A DNA stretch of 64,000 nucleotides from Streptomyces sp. Ru62 (GCF_002920615.1 NZ_PQSU01000001.1:310001-374000); one strand, 5' to 3'. Shown: positions 33,475 through 42,419, counted from the first letter of the stretch. The notes: generated from the sequence alone by a model not told the origin. Numbers and translations are program-made.

Positions 33475-35679
33475 GTGGCCACGTTCCTCTACAAACTCGG
33501 CCGCCTCGCCTTCCGGCGACGGCACTTCGTCGCCCTCATATGGGTCGCGCTGCTCACCCTCGCCGGGGTGGGCGCCGCCTCCGCGCCGGCCGCCGGCAAC
33601 ACGTCCTTCTCCATCCCCGGTACCGAGGCCCAGAAGGCCTTCGACCTGCTGGAACAGCGCTTCCCCGGGATGAGCGCCGACGGCGCCACCGCCCGGGTCG
33701 TCTTCAAGGCCCCCAAGGGCGAGAAGATGACGGACGCCGTCAACAAGGCGACCGTCGAGAAGACCGTCAAGGAGCTGCGCAGCGGCTCCGAGGTCGCCTC
33801 CGTCGCCGACCCCTACACCGGGCACGCCGTCAGCAAGAACGGCACCATCGCCTACGCCTCGGTGAAGTACGAGGTCTCTGGCATGGAGCTGGAGGACTCC
33901 TCCAAGGACGCCCTGAAGGACGCGGCTCAGGACGCGCGGGACGCCGGCCTCACCGTCGAGATCGGCGGTGACGCGCTGAGCGCGACCCCCGAGACCGGCT
34001 CCAGCGAGATCATCGGCATCGCGGTCGCCGCGGTCGTCCTGGTCATCACCTTCGGCTCGCTGCTCGCGGCCGGGTTCCCGCTGCTCACCGCCATCATCGG
34101 GGTCGGCATCGGCGTCAGTGCGATCACCGCGCTCGCCAGCGCCCTGGACCTGGGCTCCACCACCTCCACCCTCGCCTCGATGATCGGCCTCGCAGTCGGC
34201 ATCGACTACGCCCTCTTCATCGTCTCCCGCTACCGCGCCGAACTCGCCGAGGGCCGCGAGCGCGAGGACGCGGCCGGACGCGCCGTCGGCACGGCGGGCT
34301 CGGCGGTCGTCTTCGCCGGCCTCACCGTCGTCATCGCCCTGGTCGGCCTGTCCGTCGTCAACATCCCGATGCTGACGAAGATGGGCATCGCCGCGGCGGG
34401 CACGGTCGCCATCGCCGTCCTCATCGCGCTGACCATGATCCCGGCACTGCTCGGCTACGCCGGCCGCAGGATCAAGCCGGCCGGCCAGAAGAGCAAGCTG
34501 CTCGGCGGCGGACGTACGCCGAAGAGGCCGGGCCGCCCCAACATGGGCACCCGCTGGGCGAGCTTCGTCGTCCGCCGTCCGGTCGCCGTCCTGCTGCTCG
34601 GTGTGCTCGGCCTCGGCGCGGCGGCGATCCCGGCCGCCTCCCTGGAACTGGGCCTGCCCGACGACGGCTCCCAGCCGACCTCCACCACCCAGCGCCGCGC
34701 CTACGACCTGCTCTCCGAGGGCTTCGGGCCCGGCTTCAACGGTCCGCTGATGATCGTCGTCGACGCCAAGGACAGCGCCGACCGCAAGGCCGCGTTCGCC
34801 GAGGTCGGCGACGAGATCAAGGGCCTGAAGGACGTCGTCACCGTCACCCCGGCCACGCCCAACAAGGCCGGCGACACCGCGACGATCACGGTCGTCCCCG
34901 ACTCCAAGCCGTCCTCGACCACCACCGAGGACCTGGTGCACGCCATCCGCGACAAGGGCGCGGACATCGCCCGGGAGACCGACTCCAAGGTCCTGGTCAC
35001 CGGCTCGACGGCGATGAACATCGACGTCTCGCAGAAGCTGAACGACGCGCTCCTGCCCTACCTGGCCCTGGTGGTCGGCCTGGCCTTCCTCCTGCTGATC
35101 GTGGTCTTCCGCTCGATTCTGGTCCCGCTGAAGGCGGCGCTCGGCTTCCTGCTCAGCGTGATGGCGGCCCTCGGCGCCGTGGTCGCGGTCTTCCAGTGGG
35201 GCTGGCTGTCGGGCCTGATGAACGTCGAGGAGACCGGCCCGGTCATGTCGATGATGCCGATCTTCATGGTGGGCGTCGTCTTCGGCCTCGCGATGGACTA
35301 CGAGGTGTTCCTCGTGACCCGCATGCGGGAGGCGTACGTCCACGGAGAGAAGCCCAGCCAGGCGGTGGTGACGGGCTTCAAGCACGGCGCACGGGTCGTG
35401 ACCGCCGCCGCCGTCATCATGATGGCCGTCTTCTCCGGCTTCATCGGCTCCAGCGAGTCGATGGTCAAGATGATCGGTTTCGGCCTCGCCATCGCCGTCT
35501 TCTTCGACGCGTTCCTCGTCCGCATGGCCATCGTCCCGGCGGTCCTCGCCCTGCTCGGCAAGCGGGCCTGGTGGCTGCCGAAGTGGCTGGACCGCGCGCT
35601 GCCCAACGTGGACGTGGAGGGCGAGGGCCTGCGCGCCCACGCCGACCCCGAGGAGGAGAAGGAGCTGGTACGCGCCTGA
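33475..35679 (+). CDS. MMPL/RND-family membrane transporter
   Basis: This is a 734-residue efflux or lipid exporter with two homologous halves, each of one helix, a large extracytoplasmic loop and five further helices. The marks are MIGLAVGIDYALFIVSRYR in the first half and FGLAMDYEVFLVTRMREAYVHG in the second, with the Asp-Tyr proton-relay pairs typical of MmpL proteins. It starts with GTG after GGGAG. It is cotranscribed with the TetR gene upstream and ends at a 14-bp hairpin. The substrate is unknown; the TetR pairing points to export of a toxic or signalling compound. Confidence 0.93.
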   Translation: MATFLYKLGRLAFRRRHFVALIWVALLTLAGVGAASAPAAGNTSFSIPGTEAQKAFDLLEQRFPGMSADGATARVVFKAPKGEKMTDAVNKATVEKTVKELRSGSEVASVADPYTGHAVSKNGTIAYASVKYEVSGMELEDSSKDALKDAAQDARDAGLTVEIGGDALSATPETGSSEIIGIAVAAVVLVITFGSLLAAGFPLLTAIIGVGIGVSAITALASALDLGSTTSTLASMIGLAVGIDYALFIVSRYRAELAEGREREDAAGRAVGTAGSAVVFAGLTVVIALVGLSVVNIPMLTKMGIAAAGTVAIAVLIALTMIPALLGYAGRRIKPAGQKSKLLGGGRTPKRPGRPNMGTRWASFVVRRPVAVLLLGVLGLGAAAIPAASLELGLPDDGSQPTSTTQRRAYDLLSEGFGPGFNGPLMIVVDAKDSADRKAAFAEVGDEIKGLKDVVTVTPATPNKAGDTATITVVPDSKPSSTTTEDLVHAIRDKGADIARETDSKVLVTGSTAMNIDVSQKLNDALLPYLALVVGLAFLLLIVVFRSILVPLKAALGFLLSVMAALGAVVAVFQWGWLSGLMNVEETGPVMSMMPIFMVGVVFGLAMDYEVFLVTRMREAYVHGEKPSQAVVTGFKHGARVVTAAAVIMMAVFSGFIGSSESMVKMIGFGLAIAVFFDAFLVRMAIVPAVLALLGKRAWWLPKWLDRALPNVDVEGEGLRAHADPEEEKELVRA

Positions 35680-35702
35680 CGCACCGCTCCTGACACAGAG
35701 CC

Positions 35703-35746
35703 GCCGGTGAGGGTGCCCGTGGGGACGGGGCTGCACCCTCACCGGC
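35703..35746 (+). terminator. Hairpin terminator after the MMPL gene
   Basis: The arms GCCGGTGAGGGTGC and complement (14 bp) flank a 16-nt loop, 24 nt past the stop. The downstream side continues into TTTC. Confidence 0.8.
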
Positions 35747-35824
35747 TTTCTGCTGTCACCGCCCGGCGCCCGCCCGGCCGGAATGCGTTTCGTCCGTCAC
35801 GCGGAGAGCCGCTAGCGTGCGCGT

Positions 35825-36313
35825 ATGACGACGACCGCTCATCCTCGTTTCGCCGCCGCCGTGGAGGAGTCGGGACTGGGGGAGTTGCTGCCCCGGGTCC
35901 GGAGCTTCCCCGAGGCGACCCGGACCGCCGCCGAGGCCGCCGCCGCCATCGGGTGCGAGCTGAGCCAGATCTGCAAGTCGCTGGTCTTCGCCGCCGACGG
36001 GGTGCCTGTGCTGGTGCTCATGGACGGGGCCTCGCGGGTGGACGTCGAGCGGGTGCGGCAGGAGCTGGGGGCCGGGAAGGTCACCCGGGCCGACGCCGGG
36101 CTTGTGCGCGAGACCACCGGGTACGCCATCGGCGGGGTGCCGCCCTTCGGACACCGCACGCGCACGCGTGTCCTCGCCGACCGTTCCCTGCTCGCGCACG
36201 ATGTGGTCTGGGCGGCGGCCGGCACGCCGTACACAGTCTTCCCGATCGAGCCGAAGGAACTCGTCGCCCACGCGGGCGCCACCCTGGTGGACGTGCGCGA
36301 GCAGCGCGCGTGA
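35825..36313 (+). CDS. YbaK/EbsC family aminoacyl-tRNA deacylase
   Basis: This 162-residue cytosolic protein of the INS superfamily hydrolyses mischarged tRNA (for example Cys-tRNA-Pro) in trans. Family segments are ELSQICKSLVFAADG with the substrate-pocket Lys, VLVLMDGASRVD, and TGYAIGGVPPFGH, the conserved GG-PPFGH loop. It starts with ATG and overlaps the DMT transporter by 4 nt (GTGA), so the two are coupled, with no obvious functional link. Confidence 0.9.
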   Translation: MTTTAHPRFAAAVEESGLGELLPRVRSFPEATRTAAEAAAAIGCELSQICKSLVFAADGVPVLVLMDGASRVDVERVRQELGAGKVTRADAGLVRETTGYAIGGVPPFGHRTRTRVLADRSLLAHDVVWAAAGTPYTVFPIEPKELVAHAGATLVDVREQRA

Positions 36314-37155
36314 CGCCACTGGTCGCGACGGCCGTGCTGCTCGCCGCCGTCACGCACGCCAGCTGGAACGCCATCGCGCACCGCATCGCCGACAAGCTCG
36401 TCGGCTTCGCCCTGATCTCCGGCGGCGGGTTGCTGATCGGGCTCGCGGCGACACCGTTCACGGCGTTCCCGGCGGGCCCCGCCTGGCCGTACCTGTTCGC
36501 CTCGGCCGCCGTGCACATCGCCTACTACGCGCTGCTGATGACCTCGTTCCGGCTGGGCGACTTCGGGCAGGCGTACCCCATCGCGCGCGGCAGCGCCCCG
36601 CTCGTGGTCACCGTGCTCGCCGCCGTCTTCGCGCACGAGGTGCCCGGCGCCTGGGCGAGCGCCGGCATCGCCGTGTCCTGCCTGGGGCTCAGCGGGGTCG
36701 GGCTGTGGGGGCTGCGCGGGAAGCGGCCCGACTGGGCGGCGATCGGCGCGGCCCTCGCGACCGGCCTGACCATCGCCGCGTACACCGTCATCGACGGCAT
36801 GGGCGTACGGGCCTCGGGCACGTCCCTCGGCTACATCGCCTGGCTCATGGCCGTCCAGGGGGCGGTACTGCCCGCCTTCCTGTACGCACGCGCGCGTGCC
36901 GGCACGGTCCGGCTGCTCCGGCCGTACGCCGCCCTGGGGTTCCTCGGCGCCGCCCTGTCCGTCGCCGCGTACGGCCTGGTGCTGTGGGCCCAGACCCGGG
37001 CCGCGCTCGCCCCTGTCGCCGCCCTGCGCGAGTCGTCCATCATCGTCGGCGCGGCCATCGGTGCGCTGTTCTTCAAGGAGCGCTTCGGGGCGCCCCGGAT
37101 CGCGGCGGCGGGCCTGGTGGTCGTGGGGATCGGGCTGATGCTGCGGGCCGGTTAG
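36310..37155 (+). CDS. DMT superfamily (EamA) transporter
   Basis: This is a 281-residue membrane protein with ten predicted helices arranged as two five-helix EamA halves. Family features are ASWNAIAHRI near the start, FRLGDFGQAYPIARGSAPL in the first half and ALRESSIIVGAAIGALFFKERFG at the end of the second. These are typical of metabolite or amino-acid exporters. The GTG start lies inside the YbaK stop codon. Substrate unknown. Confidence 0.9.
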   Translation: MTPLVATAVLLAAVTHASWNAIAHRIADKLVGFALISGGGLLIGLAATPFTAFPAGPAWPYLFASAAVHIAYYALLMTSFRLGDFGQAYPIARGSAPLVVTVLAAVFAHEVPGAWASAGIAVSCLGLSGVGLWGLRGKRPDWAAIGAALATGLTIAAYTVIDGMGVRASGTSLGYIAWLMAVQGAVLPAFLYARARAGTVRLLRPYAALGFLGAALSVAAYGLVLWAQTRAALAPVAALRESSIIVGAAIGALFFKERFGAPRIAAAGLVVVGIGLMLRAG

Positions 37156-37233
37156 CGTGGCGCACGGCGCCGACATGACGGGCCGGGGTGCCGTGGCGCA
37201 CCCTGGAAGCAGCGGTTTTCGGAGGTGGTCGTC

Positions 37234-37509
37234 ATGATGCACACCGCTGTGGGATGGCACATCGAGATGGAGTTCATGGAGGACGATCAGCACACGCGCG
37301 CGGCGGCGCTGGTGCGCTTGCCCGACGGTTCCGAGGTGCGGGCCCACGGCCGTGCCAGCCGGCACAACGTCGACGCGAACCAGCCCCGGGTCGGCGAGGA
37401 GATCGCCGGTGCCCGCGCCCTCAACGAACTCGCCATGCAACTGCTGACCAAGGCTCACGAGGAGATCGACCAGGCGTCCGGACGGACCTCGCACCCGATC
37501 CACGTGTGA
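37234..37509 (+). CDS. DUF1876 domain protein
   Basis: This is a 91-residue soluble protein starting GWHIEMEFMEDDQHTRAAALVRLPDG, with ARALNELAMQLLTKAHEEID at the end. This matches the small DUF1876 family found in many actinobacteria. GGAGG lies 8 nt before the ATG at 37234, which I prefer to the earlier GTG at 37225. Function is unknown; members are often stress-induced or redox-linked in other species. It is convergent with the serine hydrolase gene. Confidence 0.85.
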   Translation: MMHTAVGWHIEMEFMEDDQHTRAAALVRLPDGSEVRAHGRASRHNVDANQPRVGEEIAGARALNELAMQLLTKAHEEIDQASGRTSHPIHV

Positions 37510-37540
37510 CGCGCGCCGGCGTGCGCCGAGGGCGCGCGGC

Positions 37541-38701
37541 TCAGGCGAGTGCCGTGCGGACCGCTCGTACCAGCGCCTGCGCCCTCGGGTCCGCCGTCAC
37601 GCTCTGCCGGAAACCGTTGGTGACGTAGCCGAAGGCGATGCCGGTGTCCGGGTCGGCGAAACCGAGCGCGCCGCCGCGTCCGGGATGGCCGAAGGAGCCC
37701 GGGGTGAGCAGCGGGGACGCGGCGCCGTGCAGCATGTGGCCAAGGCCGAAACGGGTGCCCACCACCAGGACCCGGTCCGGTCCGGCGGACTGCTCCGTGC
37801 GGGCCAGTTCCGTGGTCTGCGGGGTGAACAGCCGGGTCCCGCCGTCGACCTCGCCGATGAGCGAGGCGTAGAAGCGGGCCAGTCCGTCGGCCGTGGCGAT
37901 GCCGTTGGAGGCGGGCAGGGCGGCGGCGCGGTAGCCGGGGTCGTTCTCGTCGGGGAGCGGGGTGATCGCGGCGAACGCGCGGCGGGTCAGCGAGTCCGGG
38001 TCGGCGTAGGCCTCGGCCACCGCCCGCTTGGGGCGGGTCTTCAGGCCACCCGCGGTCTCGGGCGCGTCCACCGGGCCGACGCGGCCCACGCGCGCGTGCT
38101 CCGATTCCGGCAGGCCGAGCCAGAGGTCCGCGCCGACCGGCCGGGCGATCTCGTCCGCGATCCAGTCGCCGGCCGGGCGGCCGGTGACCCGGCGGAGCAG
38201 TTCGCCGGTGAGCCAGCTGTAGGTCTGGGCGTGGTAGCCGTGGTCCGTGCCCGGCTCCCACACCGGCGCCTGCGCGGCGACGGCGGCGGCGCCCAGGTCG
38301 GGGTCGGTGGCCTCGGCGGGGGTCAGCGGCCGGTCCAGCACGGGCACGCCCGCGCGGTGCGCGAGCAGGTCCCGCACACGCGTGTGCTCCTTGCCGGCGG
38401 CCTTGTACTCCGGCCAGTACGTGCCGACCGGGGCGTCCAGGTCCAGTTCGCCGCGCTGGTGCAGAAGCAGCAGCGCGGCCGCGGCGACGCCCTTGGTGGC
38501 GGAGCGCACGATCTGCGCGGTCCCGGGCTGCCAGGGAGCCGTCCCGTCCACGTCCCGGGTGCCGGCCCACAGGTTCACCACCCGGTGTCCGTCCCGGTAG
38601 ACGGCGACGGCCGCCCCGCGCTCGCCGAGCAGCGTGAAGTTCGCTGCGAACGCCTCCCTGACCGGCTCGAAGCCCTCGGCCACAGTGCCGTTCACGTCCA
38701 C
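37541..38701 (-). CDS. Class C beta-lactamase-fold serine hydrolase
   Basis: This is a 386-residue protein without a signal peptide. The nucleophile motif is SATK (Ser67), followed by AGVPVLDRPLT and the Tyr motif region YHAQTYSWLTGELLRR, with GHPGRGG near the C-terminus replacing the KTG triad. This pattern fits the EstB/LACTB esterase group better than a true beta-lactamase. The GTG at 38701 is chosen for GGAAGGGG upstream, although a second in-frame GTG lies 6 nt further. It is downstream of ohr on the same strand, 80 nt away, possibly in one transcript. Confidence 0.88.
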   Translation of the reverse strand: MDVNGTVAEGFEPVREAFAANFTLLGERGAAVAVYRDGHRVVNLWAGTRDVDGTAPWQPGTAQIVRSATKGVAAAALLLLHQRGELDLDAPVGTYWPEYKAAGKEHTRVRDLLAHRAGVPVLDRPLTPAEATDPDLGAAAVAAQAPVWEPGTDHGYHAQTYSWLTGELLRRVTGRPAGDWIADEIARPVGADLWLGLPESEHARVGRVGPVDAPETAGGLKTRPKRAVAEAYADPDSLTRRAFAAITPLPDENDPGYRAAALPASNGIATADGLARFYASLIGEVDGGTRLFTPQTTELARTEQSAGPDRVLVVGTRFGLGHMLHGAASPLLTPGSFGHPGRGGALGFADPDTGIAFGYVTNGFRQSVTADPRAQALVRAVRTALA

Positions 38702-38781
38702 GCCCGCCGCCCCTTCCGCTCGTCCGTCTCCTGCGACAGTGGGTGGAACACGGGGTGGACGCCTGCGATTCCTCGGTGGGA

Positions 38782-39228
38782 TCAGCCCAACAGAATCGTT
38801 ACGTCGATGTTGCCGCGCGTCGCGTTCGAGTAGGGGCACACCTCGTGCGCGGCGTCCACCAGCCGGGTCGCCACCTGGGCGTCCAGCACCGGCAGGGAGA
38901 CGCTGAGGGCGACCGCGAGGCCGTAGCCGCGGTGCTTGTTCGGGCCGATGCCGACCTTCGCCGCCACGGTGGAGCCGGTCAGGTCGTAGCCCTCGCGGTT
39001 GCCCACCATGATCAGCGCGTTGTGGAAGCAGGAGCTGTATCCGGCCGCGAACAGCTGCTCCGGGTTGGTGCCGTTGCCGTCGCCGCCCAGCGCCGGAGGC
39101 ATCGCGACCCTCAGCTCGATCTGCCCGTCCTGGCTGGTGACATAGCCCTCCCGGCCGCCGTGGGCGGTGGCCTCGGCGACGTACATGATCTTCGTCGGAC
39201 GCGTGTCGACAGCGGTGCCCTCGGTCAT
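38782..39228 (-). CDS. ohr: Organic hydroperoxide resistance protein Ohr
   Basis: This 148-residue Cys-based peroxidase of the OsmC/Ohr fold reduces organic and fatty-acid hydroperoxides, usually with lipoylated proteins. The peroxidatic Cys67 is in YSSCFHNAL, the resolving Cys131 is in VCPYSNATRGNIDV, and the active-site Arg region is EGYVTSQDG. The latter Cys motif marks it as Ohr rather than OsmC. GGGAGG precedes the ATG. It lies 146 nt downstream of ohrR on the same strand rather than divergent from it. Confidence 0.95.
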   Translation of the reverse strand: MTEGTAVDTRPTKIMYVAEATAHGGREGYVTSQDGQIELRVAMPPALGGDGNGTNPEQLFAAGYSSCFHNALIMVGNREGYDLTGSTVAAKVGIGPNKHRGYGLAVALSVSLPVLDAQVATRLVDAAHEVCPYSNATRGNIDVTILLG

Positions 39229-39327
39229 GGCCGGCCTCCCCCGGAACAAGTGGCGCGCAAGTACATCCCGGTAGGTCAGGGAGGTCCGGCAGGGGTGCGC
39301 AACCGCGGGTAACGCCGCTCGGTGCCG

Positions 39328-39393
39328 GACCAGTGCCGGCCCGTCGCGGGATCAGTACCGGTCCGCCGCGGAATCAGTACCGGTCCGCCGCCG
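39328..39393. repeat. 22-bp triplicated sequence over the ohrR stop codon
   Basis: ATCAGTACCGGTCCGCCGCGG occurs at 39350 and 39372 with 22-bp spacing, and a degenerate copy (ACCAGTGCCGGCCCGTCGCGG) at 39328. The first copy in the ohrR direction encodes the last residues and stop, so the extra copies repeat the stop codon outside the gene. Confidence 0.7.
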
Positions 39394-39838
39394 CGTCGGC
39401 GCGCTCGGTCAGTCTCCACAACTCCTCGCGCAACCGCGCGATCTCCTGGGGGCCGAGCCCGGTGGTCGTGAGCAGCGCACCGGGTACGCGCGCCGCGCGC
39501 TCCCGGAGTTCCTCGCCGCGCCCGGTGCACGCGACCAGCACCGAGCGCTCGTCCTCCGCCGCGCGCTCCCTGCGCACCAGGCCCGCCCCCTCCAGCCGCT
39601 TCAGCAACGGCGAGACGGTGCCGTAGTCCAGCCGGAGGGCGTGCGCCAGCTCCTTCACGCTGGTCTCGCCACGCTCCCACAGCACCAGCAGCACCAGATA
39701 CTGCGGATAGGTGAGCCCGAGGTCGTCCAGCAGCGGGCGGTACGCGGCGGTCACGGCCCGCTGGGCGGCGTACAGCGCGAAGCACAACTGGTCGTCGAGC
39801 AGCAGCGAGCCGTCGACGGCCGGGTCCTCGTTCGTCAC
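39374..39838 (-). CDS. ohrR: MarR-family organic peroxide sensor OhrR
   Basis: This is a 154-residue repressor. The peroxide-sensing Cys19 sits in DDQLCFALYAAQRA, the hallmark of OhrR (equivalent to B. subtilis Cys15), and the winged helix is SVKELAHALRLDYGTVSPLLKRLEGAGLVRRER. Only this one Cys is at the N-terminus, with another near residue 115 (VACTGRG), so one-Cys or two-Cys chemistry is open. The GTG lies inside the nikO stop (GTGA), so it is translationally coupled to a nickel transporter, which is unusual. It should control ohr just downstream. Confidence 0.92.
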   Translation of the reverse strand: MTNEDPAVDGSLLLDDQLCFALYAAQRAVTAAYRPLLDDLGLTYPQYLVLLVLWERGETSVKELAHALRLDYGTVSPLLKRLEGAGLVRRERAAEDERSVLVACTGRGEELRERAARVPGALLTTTGLGPQEIARLREELWRLTERADAAADRY

Positions 39839-40593
39839 GCGCCCATTGTCACGGACTTCGGATCGAAGCCGAACGGCAGCTCCAGCCGGTGCGCCCGCAT
39901 CAGCTCCTCGTCGGACAGCAGCGCGCCGGTCGGGCCGTCCGCAGCGATCACGCCGTCGCTGAGGATGAGGGAGCGCGGGCACAGCTCCAGGGCGTACGGC
40001 AGGTCGTGCGTGACCATGAGGACCGTGACGTCCAGGGAGCGCAGGATGTCGGCGAGTTCGCGGCGCGAGGCCGGGTCCAGGTTGGAGGAGGGCTCGTCCA
40101 GGACCAGGATCTCCGGCTCCATGGCGAGCACGGTGGCCACCGCGACCCGGCGGCGCTGCCCGAAGGAGAGGTGGTGCGGTGGCCGGTCGGCGAACTCCCG
40201 CATCCCGACCCGCTCCAGCGCGGTGTGCACCCGTTCCTCCAGCGCGGCCCCCTTGATCCCGGCGGCGGCCGGACCGAACGCCACGTCCTCCCGCACGGTC
40301 GGCATGAACAGCTGGTCGTCCGGGTCCTGGAAGACGATGCCGACCTTCTGCCGGATCGCGGCCATGTGCTGCTTGGACACCGGAAGCCCGGCCACGGTCA
40401 CCGTGCCGGTGCCGCCCCCCAGGATGCCGTTGAGGTGCAGTACCAGGGTCGTCTTGCCTGCGCCGTTCGGGCCGAGGAGGGCGACCCGCTCGCCGCGCGC
40501 GATCGAGAAGTCCACCCCGAACAGGGCCTGGTGTCCGTCCGGGTAGGCGAAGGCGAGGCCGGAGACCTCCAGAGAAGCAGTCACAGGAACCAT
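39835..40593 (-). CDS. nikO: Nickel ECF/NikMNQO transporter ATPase
   Basis: This is a 252-residue ABC ATPase. Walker A is GPNGAGKTT, the Q-loop is in VFQDPDDQL, the signature is LSFGQRRR (a variant of LSGGQ with Phe), Walker B is ILVLDEPSSNLDP, and the switch His is in VTHDLPYA. It powers the nickel (or cobalt) energy-coupling transporter with NikQ and NikMN. The ATG overlaps the nikQ stop by one base (TGATG). The Nur box upstream of the operon argues for nickel over cobalt. Confidence 0.9.
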   Translation of the reverse strand: MVPVTASLEVSGLAFAYPDGHQALFGVDFSIARGERVALLGPNGAGKTTLVLHLNGILGGGTGTVTVAGLPVSKQHMAAIRQKVGIVFQDPDDQLFMPTVREDVAFGPAAAGIKGAALEERVHTALERVGMREFADRPPHHLSFGQRRRVAVATVLAMEPEILVLDEPSSNLDPASRRELADILRSLDVTVLMVTHDLPYALELCPRSLILSDGVIAADGPTGALLSDEELMRAHRLELPFGFDPKSVTMGA

Positions 40594-41354
40594 CACAGCA
40601 TCCATCCCAGCAGGCAGACGACGAGGGCGGCGCAGGGCAGTGCCAGGGCGTGCCGCCACTGCGCGCCGGACGCGGTCACCTCGTCGATGACCGGCATGGA
40701 ACCGGCGTACCCCCGGCTCACCATGGCGAGGTGCACGCGCTCCCCGCGCTCGTAGGAACGGATGAACAGCGAGCCGGCGGACTTGGCGAGCACCCCCCAG
40801 TGCCGGACGCCCTTCGCCTCGAAGCCGCGCGACTCACGGGCGATCCGCATCCGGCGCATCTCGTCGGTGATGACGTCGCCGTAGCGGATCATGAAGGAGG
40901 CGATCTGGACGAGCAGCGGCGGCAGCTTCAGCCGTTGCAGCCCGAGCAGGAGTTCGCGCAGCTCGGTGGTGGCCGCCAGCAGCACGGAGGCGGCGACACC
41001 GAGGGTGCCCTTGGCAAGCACGTTCCAGGCGCCCCACAGCCCGTTCACGCTGAGCGAGAGCCCGAGCACGTGCACCCGCTCGCCCTCCGCCACGAACGGC
41101 ATGAGCACGGCGAACGCGACGAACGGCACCTCGATCAGCAGCCGTCCGAGCAGGAAACGGGCGGGCACGCGCGCCTGGTACGCGACGACCGCGAGCAGCA
41201 CGGCGTACACCGCGAACGCCCACATCGCCTCGCGCGGGGTCGACACGACGACCACCACGAACAGGAACGCGGCGGCCAGTTTGGTGTGCGGCGGCAGACC
41301 GTGCACGGGCGAGTGCCCGTGCCGGTAGAGCCGATGTGTGTGTCCCGCTCCCAC
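40593..41354 (-). CDS. nikQ: Nickel/cobalt ECF transporter T-component (NikQ/CbiQ)
   Basis: This is a 253-residue membrane protein with about five or six helices. The coupling helices carry the two A-R-[SG]-type motifs typical of EcfT proteins (RIARESRGFE and AMVSRGY), which bind the ATPase grooves. The N-terminus is His-rich (GHTHRLYRHGHSPVHGLPPH). The GTG start lies one base from the nikMN stop. It links the substrate unit NikMN to the ATPase. Confidence 0.92.
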   Translation of the reverse strand: MGAGHTHRLYRHGHSPVHGLPPHTKLAAAFLFVVVVVSTPREAMWAFAVYAVLLAVVAYQARVPARFLLGRLLIEVPFVAFAVLMPFVAEGERVHVLGLSLSVNGLWGAWNVLAKGTLGVAASVLLAATTELRELLLGLQRLKLPPLLVQIASFMIRYGDVITDEMRRMRIARESRGFEAKGVRHWGVLAKSAGSLFIRSYERGERVHLAMVSRGYAGSMPVIDEVTASGAQWRHALALPCAALVVCLLGWML

Positions 41355-41355
41355 G

Positions 41356-42399
41356 TCAGACGCCGGTGCTCGCGGGGGACACGTCGTCGGCGCGCCGCCT
41401 GCGCAGCCCCCAGAACACCGCGCTGCCGGCGACGACCGTGACGCCGACGCCGATCACGCCCGCGAGGCCGCCGGACAGCCGGGCGTCGGAGATGTCCTTG
41501 ACGCCGTAGTCGGCGAGCGGGGAGTCGGCCGTGGCGTGCTCCTTCGCCTTCTTGTCGATCCCCTTGTCGTGCGCGACCTTCTCCAGGCCGTCGGGGTTCG
41601 CGGAGGCGTAGAAGCTGACGAAGCCGGCGAGGACGAGGGAGGTGACGAGACCGGTCACCCACAGCGTGCGCCGCGAGGTGCGCGCCGCCACGGGCGCCGT
41701 GGGGGCGGGCGCGTCCACCAGCGCGCCGTTCACTCGCAACTGGAGCCGCTGCCGCAGGCCGCGCGCGCCGTACACCAGGTCCGGGCGCACGGCGATGACC
41801 GCGCCGACCGTCAGCGCGGTGATGACCGCCTCGCCGATGCCGATCAGCACATGGACGCCGATCATCGCGGTGGCGACCTTGCCGATGGAGACGTCGGTGG
41901 TGCCACCCACCGCGTAGATCAGGGTGAAGGCGACCGCGGCGGCCGGCACGGAGACCAGCGCGGCGACGAAGGAGGCCACGGTCACCGAGCGCCGCTTGCG
42001 GGGCAGCACGGCGAGCAGGCCGCGGAAGACGGCGTAGGAGACGACCGTGGTGACGATCGCCATGTCGGTGATGTTCACGCCGAGCGCGGTCAGCCCGCCG
42101 TCGGCGAACAGCACGCCCTGCATCAGCAGCACGACCGACACGCACAGGACCGCCGTGTAGGGCCCGACGAGTATCGCGGCCAGCGCTCCGCCGAGGAGGT
42201 GGCCGCTGGTCCCCGCGGCGACCGGGAAGTTGAGCATCTGCACGGCGAAGATGAACGCCGCCACCAGACCCGCCAGCGGGGCGGTCCGCTCTTCGAGTTC
42301 GCGGCGGGCGCCGCGCAGGCTCACCGCGAGGGCGCCCGCGGCGACCACTCCGGTGACCGCGGAGGTCGGGGCGTCGATGAATCCGTCAGGTACATGCAC
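41356..42399 (-). CDS. Fused substrate-binding/auxiliary membrane subunit NikMN (CbiM-CbiN-like)
   Basis: This 347-residue protein joins a CbiM/NikM domain (about residues 1-215) with a CbiN/NikN-like domain (from about 235, including ANPDGLEKVA, the PDGLE motif). The free N-terminal MHVPDGF is essential in the family because His2 and the N-terminus bind the metal; GGTSGHLLGG supplies more metal contacts. No start other than the ATG at 42399 keeps His2. A weak ribosome binding site and a -10-like TAAAAT ending 6 nt upstream of the possible transcript start suggest a leaderless message. Confidence 0.92.
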   Translation of the reverse strand: MHVPDGFIDAPTSAVTGVVAAGALAVSLRGARRELEERTAPLAGLVAAFIFAVQMLNFPVAAGTSGHLLGGALAAILVGPYTAVLCVSVVLLMQGVLFADGGLTALGVNITDMAIVTTVVSYAVFRGLLAVLPRKRRSVTVASFVAALVSVPAAAVAFTLIYAVGGTTDVSIGKVATAMIGVHVLIGIGEAVITALTVGAVIAVRPDLVYGARGLRQRLQLRVNGALVDAPAPTAPVAARTSRRTLWVTGLVTSLVLAGFVSFYASANPDGLEKVAHDKGIDKKAKEHATADSPLADYGVKDISDARLSGGLAGVIGVGVTVVAGSAVFWGLRRRRADDVSPASTGV

Positions 42400-42405
42400 C
42401 GTACG

Positions 42406-42411
42406 ATTTTA
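42406..42411 (-). promoter_or_regulatory. Candidate -10 box of the nikMN promoter
   Basis: Minus-strand TAAAAT (one mismatch to TATAAT) ends 6 nt before GTGC-ATG. Transcription would then begin at or within a few bases of the nikMN ATG. The Nur box occupies the -35 region. Confidence 0.5.
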
Positions 42412-42419
42412 GGCCCTTG

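Noticed and set aside
39241..39265. OhrR operator before ohr
   Set aside because: There is only a direct CAAGT-N6-CAAGT repeat (39247-39262), not the inverted repeat expected for MarR-family binding. Too weak to list.
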